DNA of 64,000 nucleotides from Epiperipatus broadwayi. Its lineage: Eukaryota > Onychophora > Udeonychophora > Euonychophora > Peripatidae. Positions 44,962 through 57,500 of this stretch are shown piece by piece. A program made the position numbers and the translations under genes. Location: the NCBI GenBank assembly GCA_028023455.1, contig JAQFVV010012419.1, positions 1,062,501 to 1,126,500 on the forward strand. Direction: 5' to 3'. How positions within the stretch are numbered: position 1 is the first letter of the stretch; every line of letters starts with the position of its first letter. The notes beneath the pieces were generated by a model. That model saw only the letters and a list, made by a program, of their open reading frames with translations. It made no database searches and had not been told where the DNA came from.

Positions 44962-47705
44962 TGTACTGGTCAAAACATGTTTATCCATATAACATGAGCT
45001 GGAACTCACAAAATGTACTTCAAACCCAGTCAAGCCCAAAATTTAGGTCAGGAACCAGCCTGAATTCGAAGCCACTCTCTAAGCCCCAGATCTAACACCT
45101 AATGAATAACATAATAGTGATGGCACATGAGAATTAATCATAATCCGGCCAACTAGCAAGGCTGAGCAAAACAATGAGACATCTATTAACTATGACTATA
45201 TTAAAATATACATAAGCATGGCTGTAATATGTGGAAGTGGAAGAAAAAGAATTCAAACTACTCAAATAAGTTAGACAATAAAAATATAGTTTAATATACT
45301 GACAAATTATTATACATTTATAAATTAATTATATACATTAGTGTGTGCATGAATGAGCAAGTGGTCTACCAAGTGATAGAGGATTACTTAGTGTCATTCA
45401 TGCTATTATTTCTCATATGCTCTTTATTAGCTAAATGATACATTATAAATAAGCACACATCTTTGGTGGGTCTAATATTAAAATGCCAATCAGTTATTAG
45501 AAAGAAGTTACAAAAAATTGCTATTAATGCTTTGTGTTATGGTTCTGAAACATGGTGACTAACATATAATATAGGGGAGCATGATGAGATTCACTACAGA
45601 TACAAATGCAAACTATTTTTTTGCCATTGCGGTCATGAAAATACATAAAATACATTTGACAATTTATTGAAAATTATTTTCATTAACATTTACGAGAAGA
45701 ATGCTTTATTTTTCCCCAAGGCATATAGATACTCTTAAATATAGAAATAAGTTACTATGATGGGATTGTATGATAAGATTGAAATAACATTAGAAATTAA
45801 TCTGGCTATTAATGTTTGGCATTGATATATATTTTGAACAGAGCACATTTTAATATTAGAACATTAAAACTGGGTCATGAAGCAAAAGAAATAAATATAT
45901 GAAGAAGTTTGCGGTACTAACATTATAACCAAGAAATAATAGGAAAAGTCATGCTTCTGGATGAAAGATGAAGTGGATGGGCATAGCATGTGCCAGACTT
46001 AGGGGTCACCGCCAGAGGCCTTTTTATATGAAGACAGTGGATGTGCATAGCGTGTGCCAAATTTATGGGATCACTGGCAGAGGCATTTTATATGAAATAA
46101 ATGTTCCGGGTAGCTCAACTATCTATGGAACGAGATATGAGAAGAAATCTATGAGTTCGATCTTGTTGCAACCCCCAGATTAAGAAGCACATATATCTAT
46201 ATATGAAGATAGGCTAAATGTAAGTAACACAGTAATGATACATGTCTCTAATGACATTGAATAAATTTTACTGCTTTTAAAATAAACAACCCTAGTTTGA
46301 ATACTATACTTTAGACAAATAATATGCTATGCAGTTATATATATATAGAGAAAGATTTTACTTAGAATATACTTGGAGATTTTATTTAGAAAAAGTAATA
46401 TTAAGATTTATCCCCTTCCTATTTCTACTATTTAAAATAAATCAATCACACCTTCGTTGATTTTATAATAACTGGAATATTTAAATACTGTATTTGATAT
46501 TTTAAGCATAGACTATTTTAAAAGTATAGAAAAAAAACTAGCAGTTATATAGAAAACAAATAATCGGTTACCTTTTTAGAAATGAATAAAGAATATTTTA
46601 TAAGATTTCAAAGTGTTAATTAGCCAAAGTTCTGGATTGTCCCAGATAGAAAATTCAGAGTTAAACAAATATATATATATATATTAAAACATAAACAAAA
46701 TGTTGACGTAAAACAATCTGGCGAGCGTATTAATTAATAATGCGTTATGTTTTAAAAGGAGACGTTAATAACTTTTTTCATGAAGGTTTACATAAAAATG
46801 ACAAAAAAGATTTTTATAAATTAAGCTCACCAGTTTGTTTGAGATTGGCAAATTAATAATAAAGGCATACATATAAAATCAAGTAATAATTAACTATAAA
46901 TAAATGACCGCACCAAAGTTAAAAAAAGTTAGAGCATATGAGAAAAAATTAGATTTATAAAAATCATTTAAAAGCAAATTACATTTTACATAAAGTTAAA
47001 TCAGTTATAAAAGAAATCTTGATGAGATTAGTTAGGCTAGATTGACTATTAGGTGGTGGCTTGGAAATTTATCTTTCAATTTTAAGAATCCATTTTAAAG
47101 TATGGCACATGCACGACGATTGAAATGCAAGTACTTCAGTGGCAGAAAACTTCTATTAGCATTCTAAAGTTCTTTTTTAGATCTTTCTTCATTTCAGGGC
47201 AGCAGGATATTACGGTAGAGGCAGATGATGACCCATAGGGCTGATGAAGAGCGGTGGATTTACTGCTACATCATTTTTAGTTTCACCATGATGTTAACAA
47301 TCATTATCACTAGAGTAGCTAATCTAATCTGTGACTCAAAATTCAGTTATTTTATCATTTTTCTTTATCAGTTCTTTTTGAAGATGCAACAGTAAGATAA
47401 CATCCAAAAATAAATTCAAATCTATTTCCAGAGTAGAAATAGATTTGACAACATGTTTATAACAAAAGTATTTTTAATCTTAAACCCTTTTTAAGTAAAA
47501 TTTTAATTAAAAATACCTACCCAGATTAAAACAATAGTGTTTCTAACCCCTTTAATTATTTTTAGACAATTACTGCAGCATCTTCCATATTGGATTTTAC
47601 AAAATATACAGTTTAAAAGAACAAAAACAAGCAATTTAAAAAAAAGTTTAAAAAAATGATGTATACTAAAATATTTAAAACATCAATCTTTTGTTAGTAA
47701 TTTTG

Positions 47706-47712
<7 letters not shown>
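44962..47712 (+). repeat. 2.75-kb duplicated sequence, copy 1
   Basis: Matches 54592-58590 base for base in the same direction, at about 94-95% by eye, apart from a 1.23-kb insertion in copy 2. It starts near GTACTGGTCAAAACATG and ends in TTTTGCTCATATATAT. Near 45530 it contains a LINE-like INALCYGSETW, so at least part is an old LINE piece. A 64-bp internal tandem repeat lies at 45981-46108. The frame at 45968-46183 crosses that repeat. The family is unknown. Confidence 0.9.
45981..46108 (+). repeat. 64-bp internal tandem repeat
   Basis: GCATAGCATGTGCCAGACTT and GCATAGCGTGTGCCAAATTT start units at 45981 and 46045. Each unit contains GCCAGAGGC/GGCAGAGGC and TTTATATGAA. The same structure is present in copy 2 near 55610-55735. 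Confidence 0.75.
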
Positions 47713-47767
<55 letters not shown>

Positions 47768-47797
47768 CATATATATATATATCTATATGTATGTATA
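47709..47797. repeat. (TA)n microsatellite
   Basis: An uninterrupted TA run at about 47709-47762, followed by an impure TA/CATA tail. It sits exactly at the 3' end of duplicated copy 1. Confidence 0.95.
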
Positions 47798-47869
47798 TTG
47801 TAATGGAATATAATATGCCATCACATTATTTTAAAATGAAAATAATAAGATTGTAAATAAAATTGATTT

Positions 47870-48511
47870 ATTAAAAAAAAAAAAAACTTAAAAACTGAAA
47901 ATTAAAAGTTGTTTAATATATATATTGTCATGCAGATGGAAAACTTAAAGTATTTTAAGAAAAAGTATTTGAAGGTATTTTTTTTGTGAAAAAGTAAAAA
48001 TATAAAGACTGGTATTTTAAAAATAGAAATAATGTTAATTTCTATAATCTTAGAAAATGGAACTGATTGTTTTAGTAATTAAATTATTGTTCAAAAGCAA
48101 ACTAGCCTTTGAGGCATTTAAAATAAATTAAATAGTCAGATAAGAGAATACAATGAAATTAAATGACCAATGCAAGCACGAAAATGACAGCATGGACCAT
48201 AACTGAAACATGAGAGGATTAGTGACATCTTGCTCATTGAATCCCAAGATCTGATAAGAGGCCAAGAAAAATATAAAAGCAAAATGACTATGATAATTGT
48301 TATCTGAGAGCTGACTATGACTATATCATTATAACTAGCTATATTGCAGATTTTCACAATGTGGAAGTCTGCAATAAATTTAATTTTCCGGACAACCAGC
48401 TGAGGCCTCTGGATGACAGTTCCTGACCAAATGAATGGCAAGTAGTGGTTTCATTTCAAAGTAGAACAAAATCTACGAAAGTGGTCATGAAGATGGACTT
48501 CTATATCTGCT
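47870..48511. other. diverged repeat unit upstream of the inverted repeat
   Basis: About 47880-48140 resembles 50330-50610 (GAAAATTAAAA..., AAATGGAA(C/A)TGATT, AAACTAGCC, CATTTAAAAT, GTCAGATAAGAGAA) in the same direction. The minus-strand frame at 48136-48441 (101 codons) has no recognised family and is probably incidental. Confidence 0.5.
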
Positions 48512-49728
48512 AAATCCGTAAAGTATAAACTCTTGTGTCTATCTAATAAGAACTTTTCTAAAATTGCATTGAATTAATAGCTGAAAATAAGAACTTTTAT
48601 CTGAATTAAAAAATATGCAAATTTAATTATTAATATTTTTATGCAGATGTTTAAGCAATCGTTTCCATTTCTTTTTTTTTTGTGTGTTATTTTTTAACTA
48701 AAATGTATTAAATATAAAGTTGAGTATGGATAGCTGCATAAATAAAAATTAATAACTATGTTTAAATTCGTTTATGTTTAGTTTAAGAGATTTTAATTTC
48801 CGGCTATTTGTTTCATAGTTAGGGCAATGCTTGTGGAGGGATATATGGGTGTTTATATTAATGTAGTGTGAAGTGTGTTTAGCATACAGGGCAATGTGCC
48901 CAACTAAATGCATGACCCCAAAGAGGTAGTTATATCGTTGCAATGGTCATAGATGTATTTCCTGCACCATTGACCCCTTCTAGCTCTGGAGGGATTATAA
49001 GTCAGCAGAAGACCACTCTCCCCCTAGTGTAGCACTCTTTAAAAAAATTATATACATGATTCCTTAGTCAGACAGATGCACTTTCCTGTTCTGGACACAG
49101 ATCATTTCCTTCAAATAATATCACACTGTCAGATGCACATTCCTGTCGGCGTGGTTTTATGCTAGCACCTTCATATTACATTGGTTGCGACTATATATAT
49201 GGAAGCTGACATTGGGTTGGCTATGAAGTTTTAGTCTGAGATTGAATGAATGTTTTGATAAGTTTTAAGTGAAAAAAATCTATGTAGACTATCTATACTC
49301 GACATACTAAAGTAAAATATCATTTAAATATCCACCTGTGCAGTCTATTTAAATAGTAATTTGAATTTAAATTTTAAAAAATTATTAATGTTAAAATCTA
49401 AAAATAAATTTATTCCTCAATTTTAAATGTGCGTTAATAAAAATCTATTTGTGTGTTAATTACTAGAAGTGGCTTCTTTTATTTTATTGTTTTAAATATT
49501 AATATATTTTGAGAATCTAAATCTATTAAAACTTATAAAAATGTTTAAATCTCTGCTACTCTATGAGCTAGTGACATTGGGCAAACGGTCAGAATAATAT
49601 ATATAAAAAAATTTTTTTCAATCTTAACTTACATATCTGCCTACTATATAATTTTTTCTAGGTTCAAATGCCTAGATGGTGCCCTTGTAGGGTGGATATG
49701 TTAAAGGCCTTTGCAGTGACTGTTAAAG
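48512..49728 (+). repeat. left arm of a 1.2-kb inverted repeat
   Basis: Reverse complement of 51944-53132 along its full length, at roughly 90% by eye. Shared blocks include GCACTCTTTAAAAAAATTAT, TAGTCAGACAGATG and GAGCTAGTGACATTGGGCAA. It contains a TIR element (48708-49317) plus flanking sequence, so the whole block, not only the element, was copied. The minus-strand frames at 48749-48943 and 49701-49931 are incidental. Confidence 0.9.
48708..49317 (+). mobile_element. TIR element, copy E1 (~610 bp)
   Basis: It starts AATATAAAGTTGAGTATGGA and ends ATCTATACTCGACATACTAA. The end is the complement of the start with a few changes, giving terminal inverted repeats of about 30 bp. It has no coding capacity, so it is MITE-like. 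Related copies lie at 51226-51685, 51688-51940 and 52351-52945. Confidence 0.6.
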
Positions 49729-51225
49729 TGGTCTCCCAACATGACACAATCTTTAATAAACCACGAGTGCCCTGAGAATTTTAAAAATAAATCATGCCAG
49801 TAAGATTTTTCTTTAAAAATGAGTATAAACCATGAGTATCGTGAAAATGAAGCCAGTAGTATTTTTTCTGAATGTAAAGTTATAGGTTGAATTGTGTTTC
49901 GAAAGACTGCCTGTAAGAAAATTGCACACATGTAGAAATAAATGCGAGGAATAAAATGTAATAATTAATATAAATCATAATTTTTTAAAAAAAAAAAAGT
50001 CTAAAATCACATAACTTCTTTGACTTGCCTAAGTTAATAATGAAATGTAGGGAAAAGGGAACTATTGGGGGAGGAGGTGTAAACATGGATGGTCGTTAGG
50101 AAAATGATAGCAAACATTTTTTTTTGTATATAGTCTTTATACTAACCGAATGTTTTGTAAATTTTCGTTAATTGTGTACTGTAATTACTAACCCTAAGTA
50201 AAAAAATTTTTTTGTTTATTTTTTTTTTAAGCATGTTTACTGATATGTAACGGGCACATATGATGTTACATTGTTGTTTTTTTATTATTAAACATTAAAA
50301 AAATAAAAGTTCACAAATAAAACTTTTTTTTTAAGAATTAAAAATTGAAAATTAAAAAATCATACTAAACTCATATATATGTAAAATCGCACAGATGAAA
50401 AAAATTATTAAAATAAAACTTTATTAAAAATAGAAAAGGTATTTTAAAAGCAAAAACTTAAAAAAGATTTAGAGATAAAAATATATCTTTAAGTTTGAAA
50501 ACAAATTAATTAATGTTATTAAAAAATGGAAATGATTATTTTAATTATTCCAAGTAAACTAGCCCTTGGGCATTTAAAATGTATAAGCAACAGTCAGATA
50601 AGAGAAAACAATAGAAAAGAATGGCAAATGAAAGAAATCCATTGGGAAATCAGACCTCAATGGAAGGATTATCATCTCGATGACGTAATGTTTATTGGAT
50701 CCCAAAGTTACATATAAAAGAAAAAGTTTGGAAATAAATTTTCAGTTGAGTAAAGAAAATTAGAGGAAGAGATGTGACTGTATGTGTTGGTGTGGAGTTG
50801 AAGGAGAAGGGATTGAAAAGGCACACTCTTCAATCTCTTCAGTTTTGTTAAAAAAAGGAAATGACATCGTTTTTCCTATATTGAGGACCACAGGACATCG
50901 GGGAAATTAATGCTGGCATCCAAATGGCAAGCAACTGCAAGAAATTAGAAACTATGGACTTGTTAAAACCGTAAGAATTTTATGAACTCTAAGCTTTAAA
51001 TTTATTTCTAAAACTCCAGTATACTAAACAATAAGAACTTTAATTTTAAAACTTGTTCCGTATTTAAAATAATTGAAATAGAATCCTATCTGACCAACTT
51101 TATTTATTAATAAGTAATTTTAATTTGATGTATTTCTTTTGTAAAATCATTTCCATTTATTTGTTTTGTTTTTTTAAGTTTTTATTATGATTTCTGTTTT
51201 TCATTAAATTAAATTATATAAATGT
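49729..51225. other. AT-rich spacer with diverged repeat units
   Basis: About 50244-50345 is an inverted copy of 53142-53242 (ATTATTAAACATTAAAAAAA). About 50330-50610 is a direct diverged copy of 47880-48140. The frame at 50526-50717 lies in this repeat and is not a recognised gene. Confidence 0.5.
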
Positions 51226-51685
51226 TAAACTTAAGTCGGGCGTGAATGGCTATATAGATTTGTAAAGTTTTATTAGGGAAGGGTAATCTTAGGTTATTCA
51301 TTTCGTAGCTGAATTAGGTCAATGGATTGGATATATTGGTGTAATTAGTAGATGTAGTATGAGATTCGCTAAGGGCAGAATTGCTTTATATGTCGCACAC
51401 TTTCTTTTTGCCTATGGAATGCGATCATAAGTCGGCAGTCCTTTCCTATGGAGTTTTTTTTATTGCTCTTCTTGTCAGATAGATGTATTTCTATCTGATG
51501 AGAGGCAATTTCTTCTCTTAACCTTTTGTGCTGCCGTATTCATGTTACATTGAATGCATCGATATATCAGATGGATTGACGTTGGTTTGAGTGTGAACTT
51601 TTGACCTAAGGTTAAATAAGGATAGAATATTTTCTTTTCAAATGCAAATCTATGTAGTTATTCATACTCAACACTCTAAATAAAA
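51226..51685 (+). mobile_element. TIR element, diverged copy E2
   Basis: It starts with AACTTAAGTCGGGCGTGAATGG and ends TTCATACTCAACACTCTAAA, matching the ends of E1. Internal order is also shared: TTACATTG...GATATATCAG...TTGGTTTGAGTG...AATCTATGTAG. Confidence 0.5.
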
Positions 51686-51687
51686 AT

Positions 51688-51940
51688 GCATTAAATTTAA
51701 GTTGAGTATGGACGTTGCATGGATTCGTTATCGGTTACTTATGTTTTTTTTTCATTTTCAATTGGAATATATGTGTCATCGATGTCAATGTGGCACCTTA
51801 TGATGAATGCTATTGGGTTTCTTCTATTCCCTCTGCAATTGACGTTATCAATGACTTTGTATTTTGATCAGTGATGTTTAATTTGAAATGTTTTTAACCG
51901 TATAATCTATGTAACTGATCTATACTCAACATTATAAAAC
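51688..51940 (+). mobile_element. TIR element, short copy E3
   Basis: It starts TTAAATTTAAGTTGAGTATG and ends CTATGTAACTGATCTATACT plus CAAC, the same termini as E1 with a shorter interior. It directly follows E2. Confidence 0.5.
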
Positions 51941-51943
51941 AAA

Positions 51944-53132
51944 CTTTAATGGTCACTGCAAGAAGTCTTAACATTTCTTAATGTATCCGCACTACAAGGG
52001 CATCATCTACACATTTGAACCTAGAAAAATTTATATAGTAGGCAGATACGTAAGTTAAGATTCAAAAAATTATATATATATTATTCTGACCGTTTGCCCA
52101 ATGTTACTAGCTCATAGAGTAGCAGAGATTTAAACATTTTTATAAGTTTTAATAGTTTTAGATTCTCAAAATATATTAATATTTAAAACAATAAAATAAA
52201 AAAAGCCACTGCCAGTAATTAACACACAAATAGATTTTATTAACGCACATTTAAAATCGAGGAATAAATTTATTTAGATTTTAACATTAATTTTTTTAAA
52301 ATTTAAATTACTATTTTAAATAGACTGCACAGATGGATATTTAAATTATATTTTACTTTAGCATGTTGAGTATAGATAGGCTACATAGATTTTTCTTCCC
52401 CTTAAAACTTATCAAAACATTCATTCAATCTCAGACTAAAAGTTCGTAGCCAACCCAATGTCAGCTTCCAGATATATATTTGCAATCAATGTAGTAATAT
52501 GAAGATGGTAGCATAAAACCACGCCAACAGGAATGTGCATCTGACAGCATGATATTATTTGAAGGAAATGATCCATGTCCATAACAGGAAAGTTCATCTG
52601 TCTGACTAAGGAATCATGTATATAATTTTTTTAAAGAGTGCTACATATGGGGGAGAGCAGTCTTTCTGCCAACATAAATCCCTGTCCATAGAGCTAGAGA
52701 GGGTTAATGGCGCAGGAAATGCATCTGCAACCATTTCAATGATATGACTGCCTCTTTGGGGTCATGCATTTAGTTGGGCACATTGCCCTGTATGCTAAAA
52801 ACACTTCACATTACATTAATATAAACACCCGTATATCCCTCTACAAGCATTGTCCTAACTACAAAACAAATAACCTGAAATTAACCCCTTAAAATAAACA
52901 TAAATGAATTTAACCATAGTTATTAATTTACTTTATATTTAATACATTTTAGTTAAAACATAACACACACAAAAAAAAAAAAGAAATGGAAATGATTGCT
53001 TAAACATCTGCATAAAAATATTAATAATTAAATTTGCATTCTTTAAGTCAGATAAGAGTTATTTTCAGCTATTAATTTCAATTTTAGAAAAGTTCTTATT
53101 AGATAGACACAAGAGTTCATAATTTACGGATT
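51944..53132 (-). repeat. right arm of the 1.2-kb inverted repeat
   Basis: Reverse complement of 48512-49728. It includes TIR copy E4 at about 52351-52945 (minus), which starts TTTTACTTTAGCATGTTGAG; the other end has lost the TTGAGTATGG block. Confidence 0.9.
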
Positions 53133-53254
53133 GAGTTTTTAAGTTTTTAATTCTTAAAAAAAAAGAAGTTTTATTTGCGAACTTTTATTTTTTTAATGTT
53201 TAATAATAAAAAAAACAATGTAACATCGTATGTGCCCATTAATATATAAATATA

Positions 53255-53480
53255 TGAGAGGCATCTATGTATTTTAATAAAAATAATTAATAATCATAAA
53301 ATGAATAATAATAAAAATGTTAATTTAAAAGTTAAAATTTTATAATTTAGGTGCACATCTCAAATGTATACATAAAATATATATACACGACAAAAGGAGT
53401 GGGATGGGTAATAGGGTTTGAATCAAAGTTAGTAGATGGGAACATGAAGCTCAATTTTAAGCTAAGATCGACTACTTCAT
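53255..53480 (+). repeat. dispersed repeat, copy A
   Basis: About 90% identical by eye to 63603-63827, sharing ATCTCAAATGTATACATAAA and AACATGAAGCTCAAT. Family unknown. The frame at 53351-53539 falls inside it. Confidence 0.85.
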
Positions 53481-54591
53481 TTCTCCACACATACAATAAA
53501 ACAAAAACAAAAACATTAAAAAAAAAATGCCTTGACTAGGAGTTTTCAAGTGACGACCAAAAGAAGCAACGAAAAAAACAATTACTTTTAAATTTTTTTA
53601 TGTACATTTCATTTTTTTAAAACTGAGTTAGTGTTCTCGGTTATTTTTCCTTGTTTTAAGAAAAAAATCATCTCCCACCTAACCATTCACTGGTCCCCAC
53701 TTTGCTTGCTGGAAAAAAAAATTGTTACTTAATATTTTATATTAATCTAGTCATTTCACCTTTTAGTTTCTCTTGGTCGCACCCCTGCATTTGAAAAAGA
53801 AAAATCATAGTGTGGTTATTACATGTTTAAAATTTTACATCATAGCATTAAATCAAAAAATTTTGCTCTCAATAATTTTTTTTATCTCAGTTCGAACCCT
53901 ACACTTCCAACATTTTTGCATTTGACTCACTACTGGTTAGCAAAATTTTTATTTATAAGAGTGCCAGCTAACACAGAGTGATGAATGATTTATGAATTAT
54001 TTACACATTTTTCATAGATGTCTCAATAACAAAAAAAAAACTTTATATATGACTGGAGTATGTAGGTGATTACATTGAAGAAAAAAATACATATGTACTA
54101 TACTTATGGGAAAAAGTTTTTCGAGATTTTATGCTTGAGATACAACACAATTTCTTCAGACATATGAATTTTCAAAAAAAAAATATAGCAATGCAATAAA
54201 TATAAAAAATTTTCAAACACATCCATTTTCTTTTGAGATATTATATTGTACCTACACATCGCACATACACACCTATGGACATATATACACAGTGCTACAT
54301 ATACAAGTACATAGATTTTATACACACATACATCTATATACATTACATAATACTACACACTATTGGAAAAGAGAAGAAAAAAAACTTTGGAGAAAAAATT
54401 GAAAAAAAAATCCATACACTTGCCAAATTCTTCACACTTTGAACACATTATTTTAAACATATCACACATGGAGAAAAAAAAACTATATCTCTTACAACTT
54501 TTTTTAAAAAAATACATATAAACAGAATTCAGTACTCAGGGTATGTGAGTGTTTATATCATTGGGCACCAAGCCCAAGAAAAAAAATTCTA
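53481..54591. other. AT-rich low-complexity stretch
   Basis: Many A runs and ATACACACATAC-type tracts (54240-54350). Frames here are low-complexity. No gene was seen. Confidence 0.5.
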
Positions 54592-57500
54592 TGTACCGGT
54601 CAAAACATGTTTATTCATCTAACATGAGGTGGAACTCATAAAATGTACTTCAAACCCAGTCAAGCCCAAGATTTAGGTCAGGGACCAGCCTGAATTCGAA
54701 CCCAGTCTCTAAGCCTTAGATCTAACACCTAATGAATAACATAATAGTGATGGCATATGAGAATTAATCTTAATTCGTCCGACTAGCAAAGCTGAGCAAA
54801 ACAACGAGACATCTATTCACTATGACTATATTAAAATATACATAAGTATGGCTGTAATATGTGGAAGTGGAGGTAAAGAAATTCAAACTATTCAAATAAG
54901 TTAGACAATAAAAATATAGTTTAATATAGTGACAAATTATTATACATTTATAAATTAATTATATACATTAGTGTGTGTGTGTTAATGAGCAAGTGGTCTA
55001 CCAAGCGATAGAGGATTACATAGTGTCATTCATGCTATTATTTCTCATATGCTTTTTATTAGCTAAATGATATGTTATAAATAAGCACACATCTTTGGTG
55101 GGTCTAATATTAAAATGCCAATCAGTTATAAGAAAGAAGTTACATAAAATTGCTATTAACGCTTTGGGTTATGGTTCTGAAACGTGGTGACTAACATATG
55201 ATTTAGGGGAGCATTCTGAGATTTACTACGGATATAAATACAAACTATTTTCCTGCCATTGTGGTTGTGAAAATACATAAAATACATTTGACAATTTATT
55301 GAAAATTTTCATTAACATTTATGAGAAGAACACTTTATTTTTCCCCAAGGCATATAGATACTCTTGAATATAAAAATAAGTTACAATGGTGGGATTGTAT
55401 GATAAGATTGAAATAACATTAGAAATTAATCTGGCTATTAATGTTTGGCATTGATATATATTTTGAGCAGAGTACATTTTAGTATTAGAGCATTAAAACT
55501 GGGTCATGAAGCAAAAGAAATAAATATACGAAGAAGTTTGCAGTACTGACATTATAACCAAGAAATAACAGAAAAGTCATGCTTCTGGATGAAAGACAAA
55601 GTGAATCGGCATAGTGTGTGCCAGACATAGAGGTCACCACCAGAGGCCTTTTTATATGAAGACAGTGGATGTGCATAGCATGTGCCAAACTTACGGGATC
55701 ACTGCCAGAGGCATTTTATATGAAATAAATGTTCCGGATAGCTTAACTAACTATGGAGTGAGATATGAGAAGAAATCTATGGGTTCGATCTTGTTGCAAT
55801 CCCCAGATTAAGAAGCACATATATCTATATACGAAGATAAGCTAAATGTCAGTAACACAGTAATGACACATGTCTCTAATGACATTGAATAAATTTTACT
55901 GCTTTTAAAATAAATGACCCTAGTTTGAATACTATAATTTAGACAAATAATATGCTATGCAGTTATATATATATATAGAGAGAGAGAGATTTTAATTAGA
56001 ATATACTTGGAGATTTTATTTAGAAAAAGTAACATTAAGATTTATCTTATTTTTTCTCCTACTATTTAAAATAAATCAATTCCACCTTCGTTGATTTTAT
56101 AATAACTGAAATATTTAAATACTGTATTTGATATTTTAAGCATAAACTATTTTAAGAATATAGAAAAAAAATAACTAGCAGTTATATAGAAAACAAATAA
56201 TCGGTCACCTTTTTAGAAATGAATAAAGATTATTTTATAAGATTTCAAAGTGTTAATTAGCCAAAGTTCTGGATTCTCCCCGGGTAGAAAATCCAGAGTT
56301 AAACAAATATATATATATATTTTTATATTAAAGCATAAACAAAATGTTGACGCAAAACAATCTGGTGAGCATATTAATTAATAATACGTTATGTTTTAAA
56401 AGGGGACATTAATAACTTGCTTCATGAAGATTTACATAAAAATGACAAAAAAGATTTTTATAAATTAAGCTCACCAGTTTGTTTGAGATTGGAAAATTAA
56501 TAATAAAGGCATACATATAAAATCAAGTAATAAATAACTATAAATAAATGACCGCACCAAAGTTAAAGAAGGTTAGAGCATATGAGAGAAAATTAGATTT
56601 ATAAAAATCATTTAAAAGCAAATTACATTTTACATAAAGTTAAATCAGTTATGAAAGAAATCTTGATGAGATTAGTTTCAACTTTTTCACACCTGCGGCT
56701 CGGCAAAAATAAGGATAAAATTTCGTGGACCAGCAGAAGTTTACAGATACATTTTCTTAAAGATGTAATCTGCTTAGCCTTAGATAAACATAATTGTTAT
56801 AACTGACCGAAACAGCACACTAGTTATTGTGTATTGTAATGGTGTTGCTTACCTTCACATGATGAACACAGAAAACAGTACAATACCAATCATTCTTATT
56901 AATGTGCTTGCATTTCTGTTTATTATTTCATTGTTAAAACATTCAATAATAAAATGTTATTCACCTGAATGTTGGGAAATATCATAGCTAGTGTAATTAC
57001 ATGGCAATGATTATGATAAATGTAATATCTGTATTTAATGTTAAATATACAATATGGTTATATATATATATGGATGTTGTCTTTTGATAGTAGTAAGAGC
57101 AAAATAGAAATCTCGTAATTAATCACCATTAGTCAAAAAAAAATTCGTCGTATTTTAAATTTGAAAAAATAAAACAAAACATGTAAAAGTCTGAAGTTTT
57201 GATGCTATTGTAATTTTTTTTGTTTTTTGTGCTGGTATGTTGAAAGTATCAAAAAATGTAATTAATAGAAAAAGTTTTTTTAAAAAAAATGGTAAAATAG
57301 ATATCGCGTAATAGAAATAAAGCCCCCCCCCAAAAAAAAAAAAATCGCAAAGTTATTTTTTGTTTGTTTTTATTTTTAAAAAAAGGTTAACAGAAATTGG
57401 TTTTAAAAATAAAAGTTTTAGTATATTAGCAGTATACAAATAAAACCAAAAAATATCGCCTTATAGGCCAAAAAAAAAGTGGACGTGTTTTTAAACAAAA

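Noticed and set aside
48136-48441. 101-codon minus-strand frame with hydrophobic stretch
   Set aside because: It lies within diverged repeat sequence, has no ortholog I recognise, and the related repeat at 50.6 kb does not keep it open.
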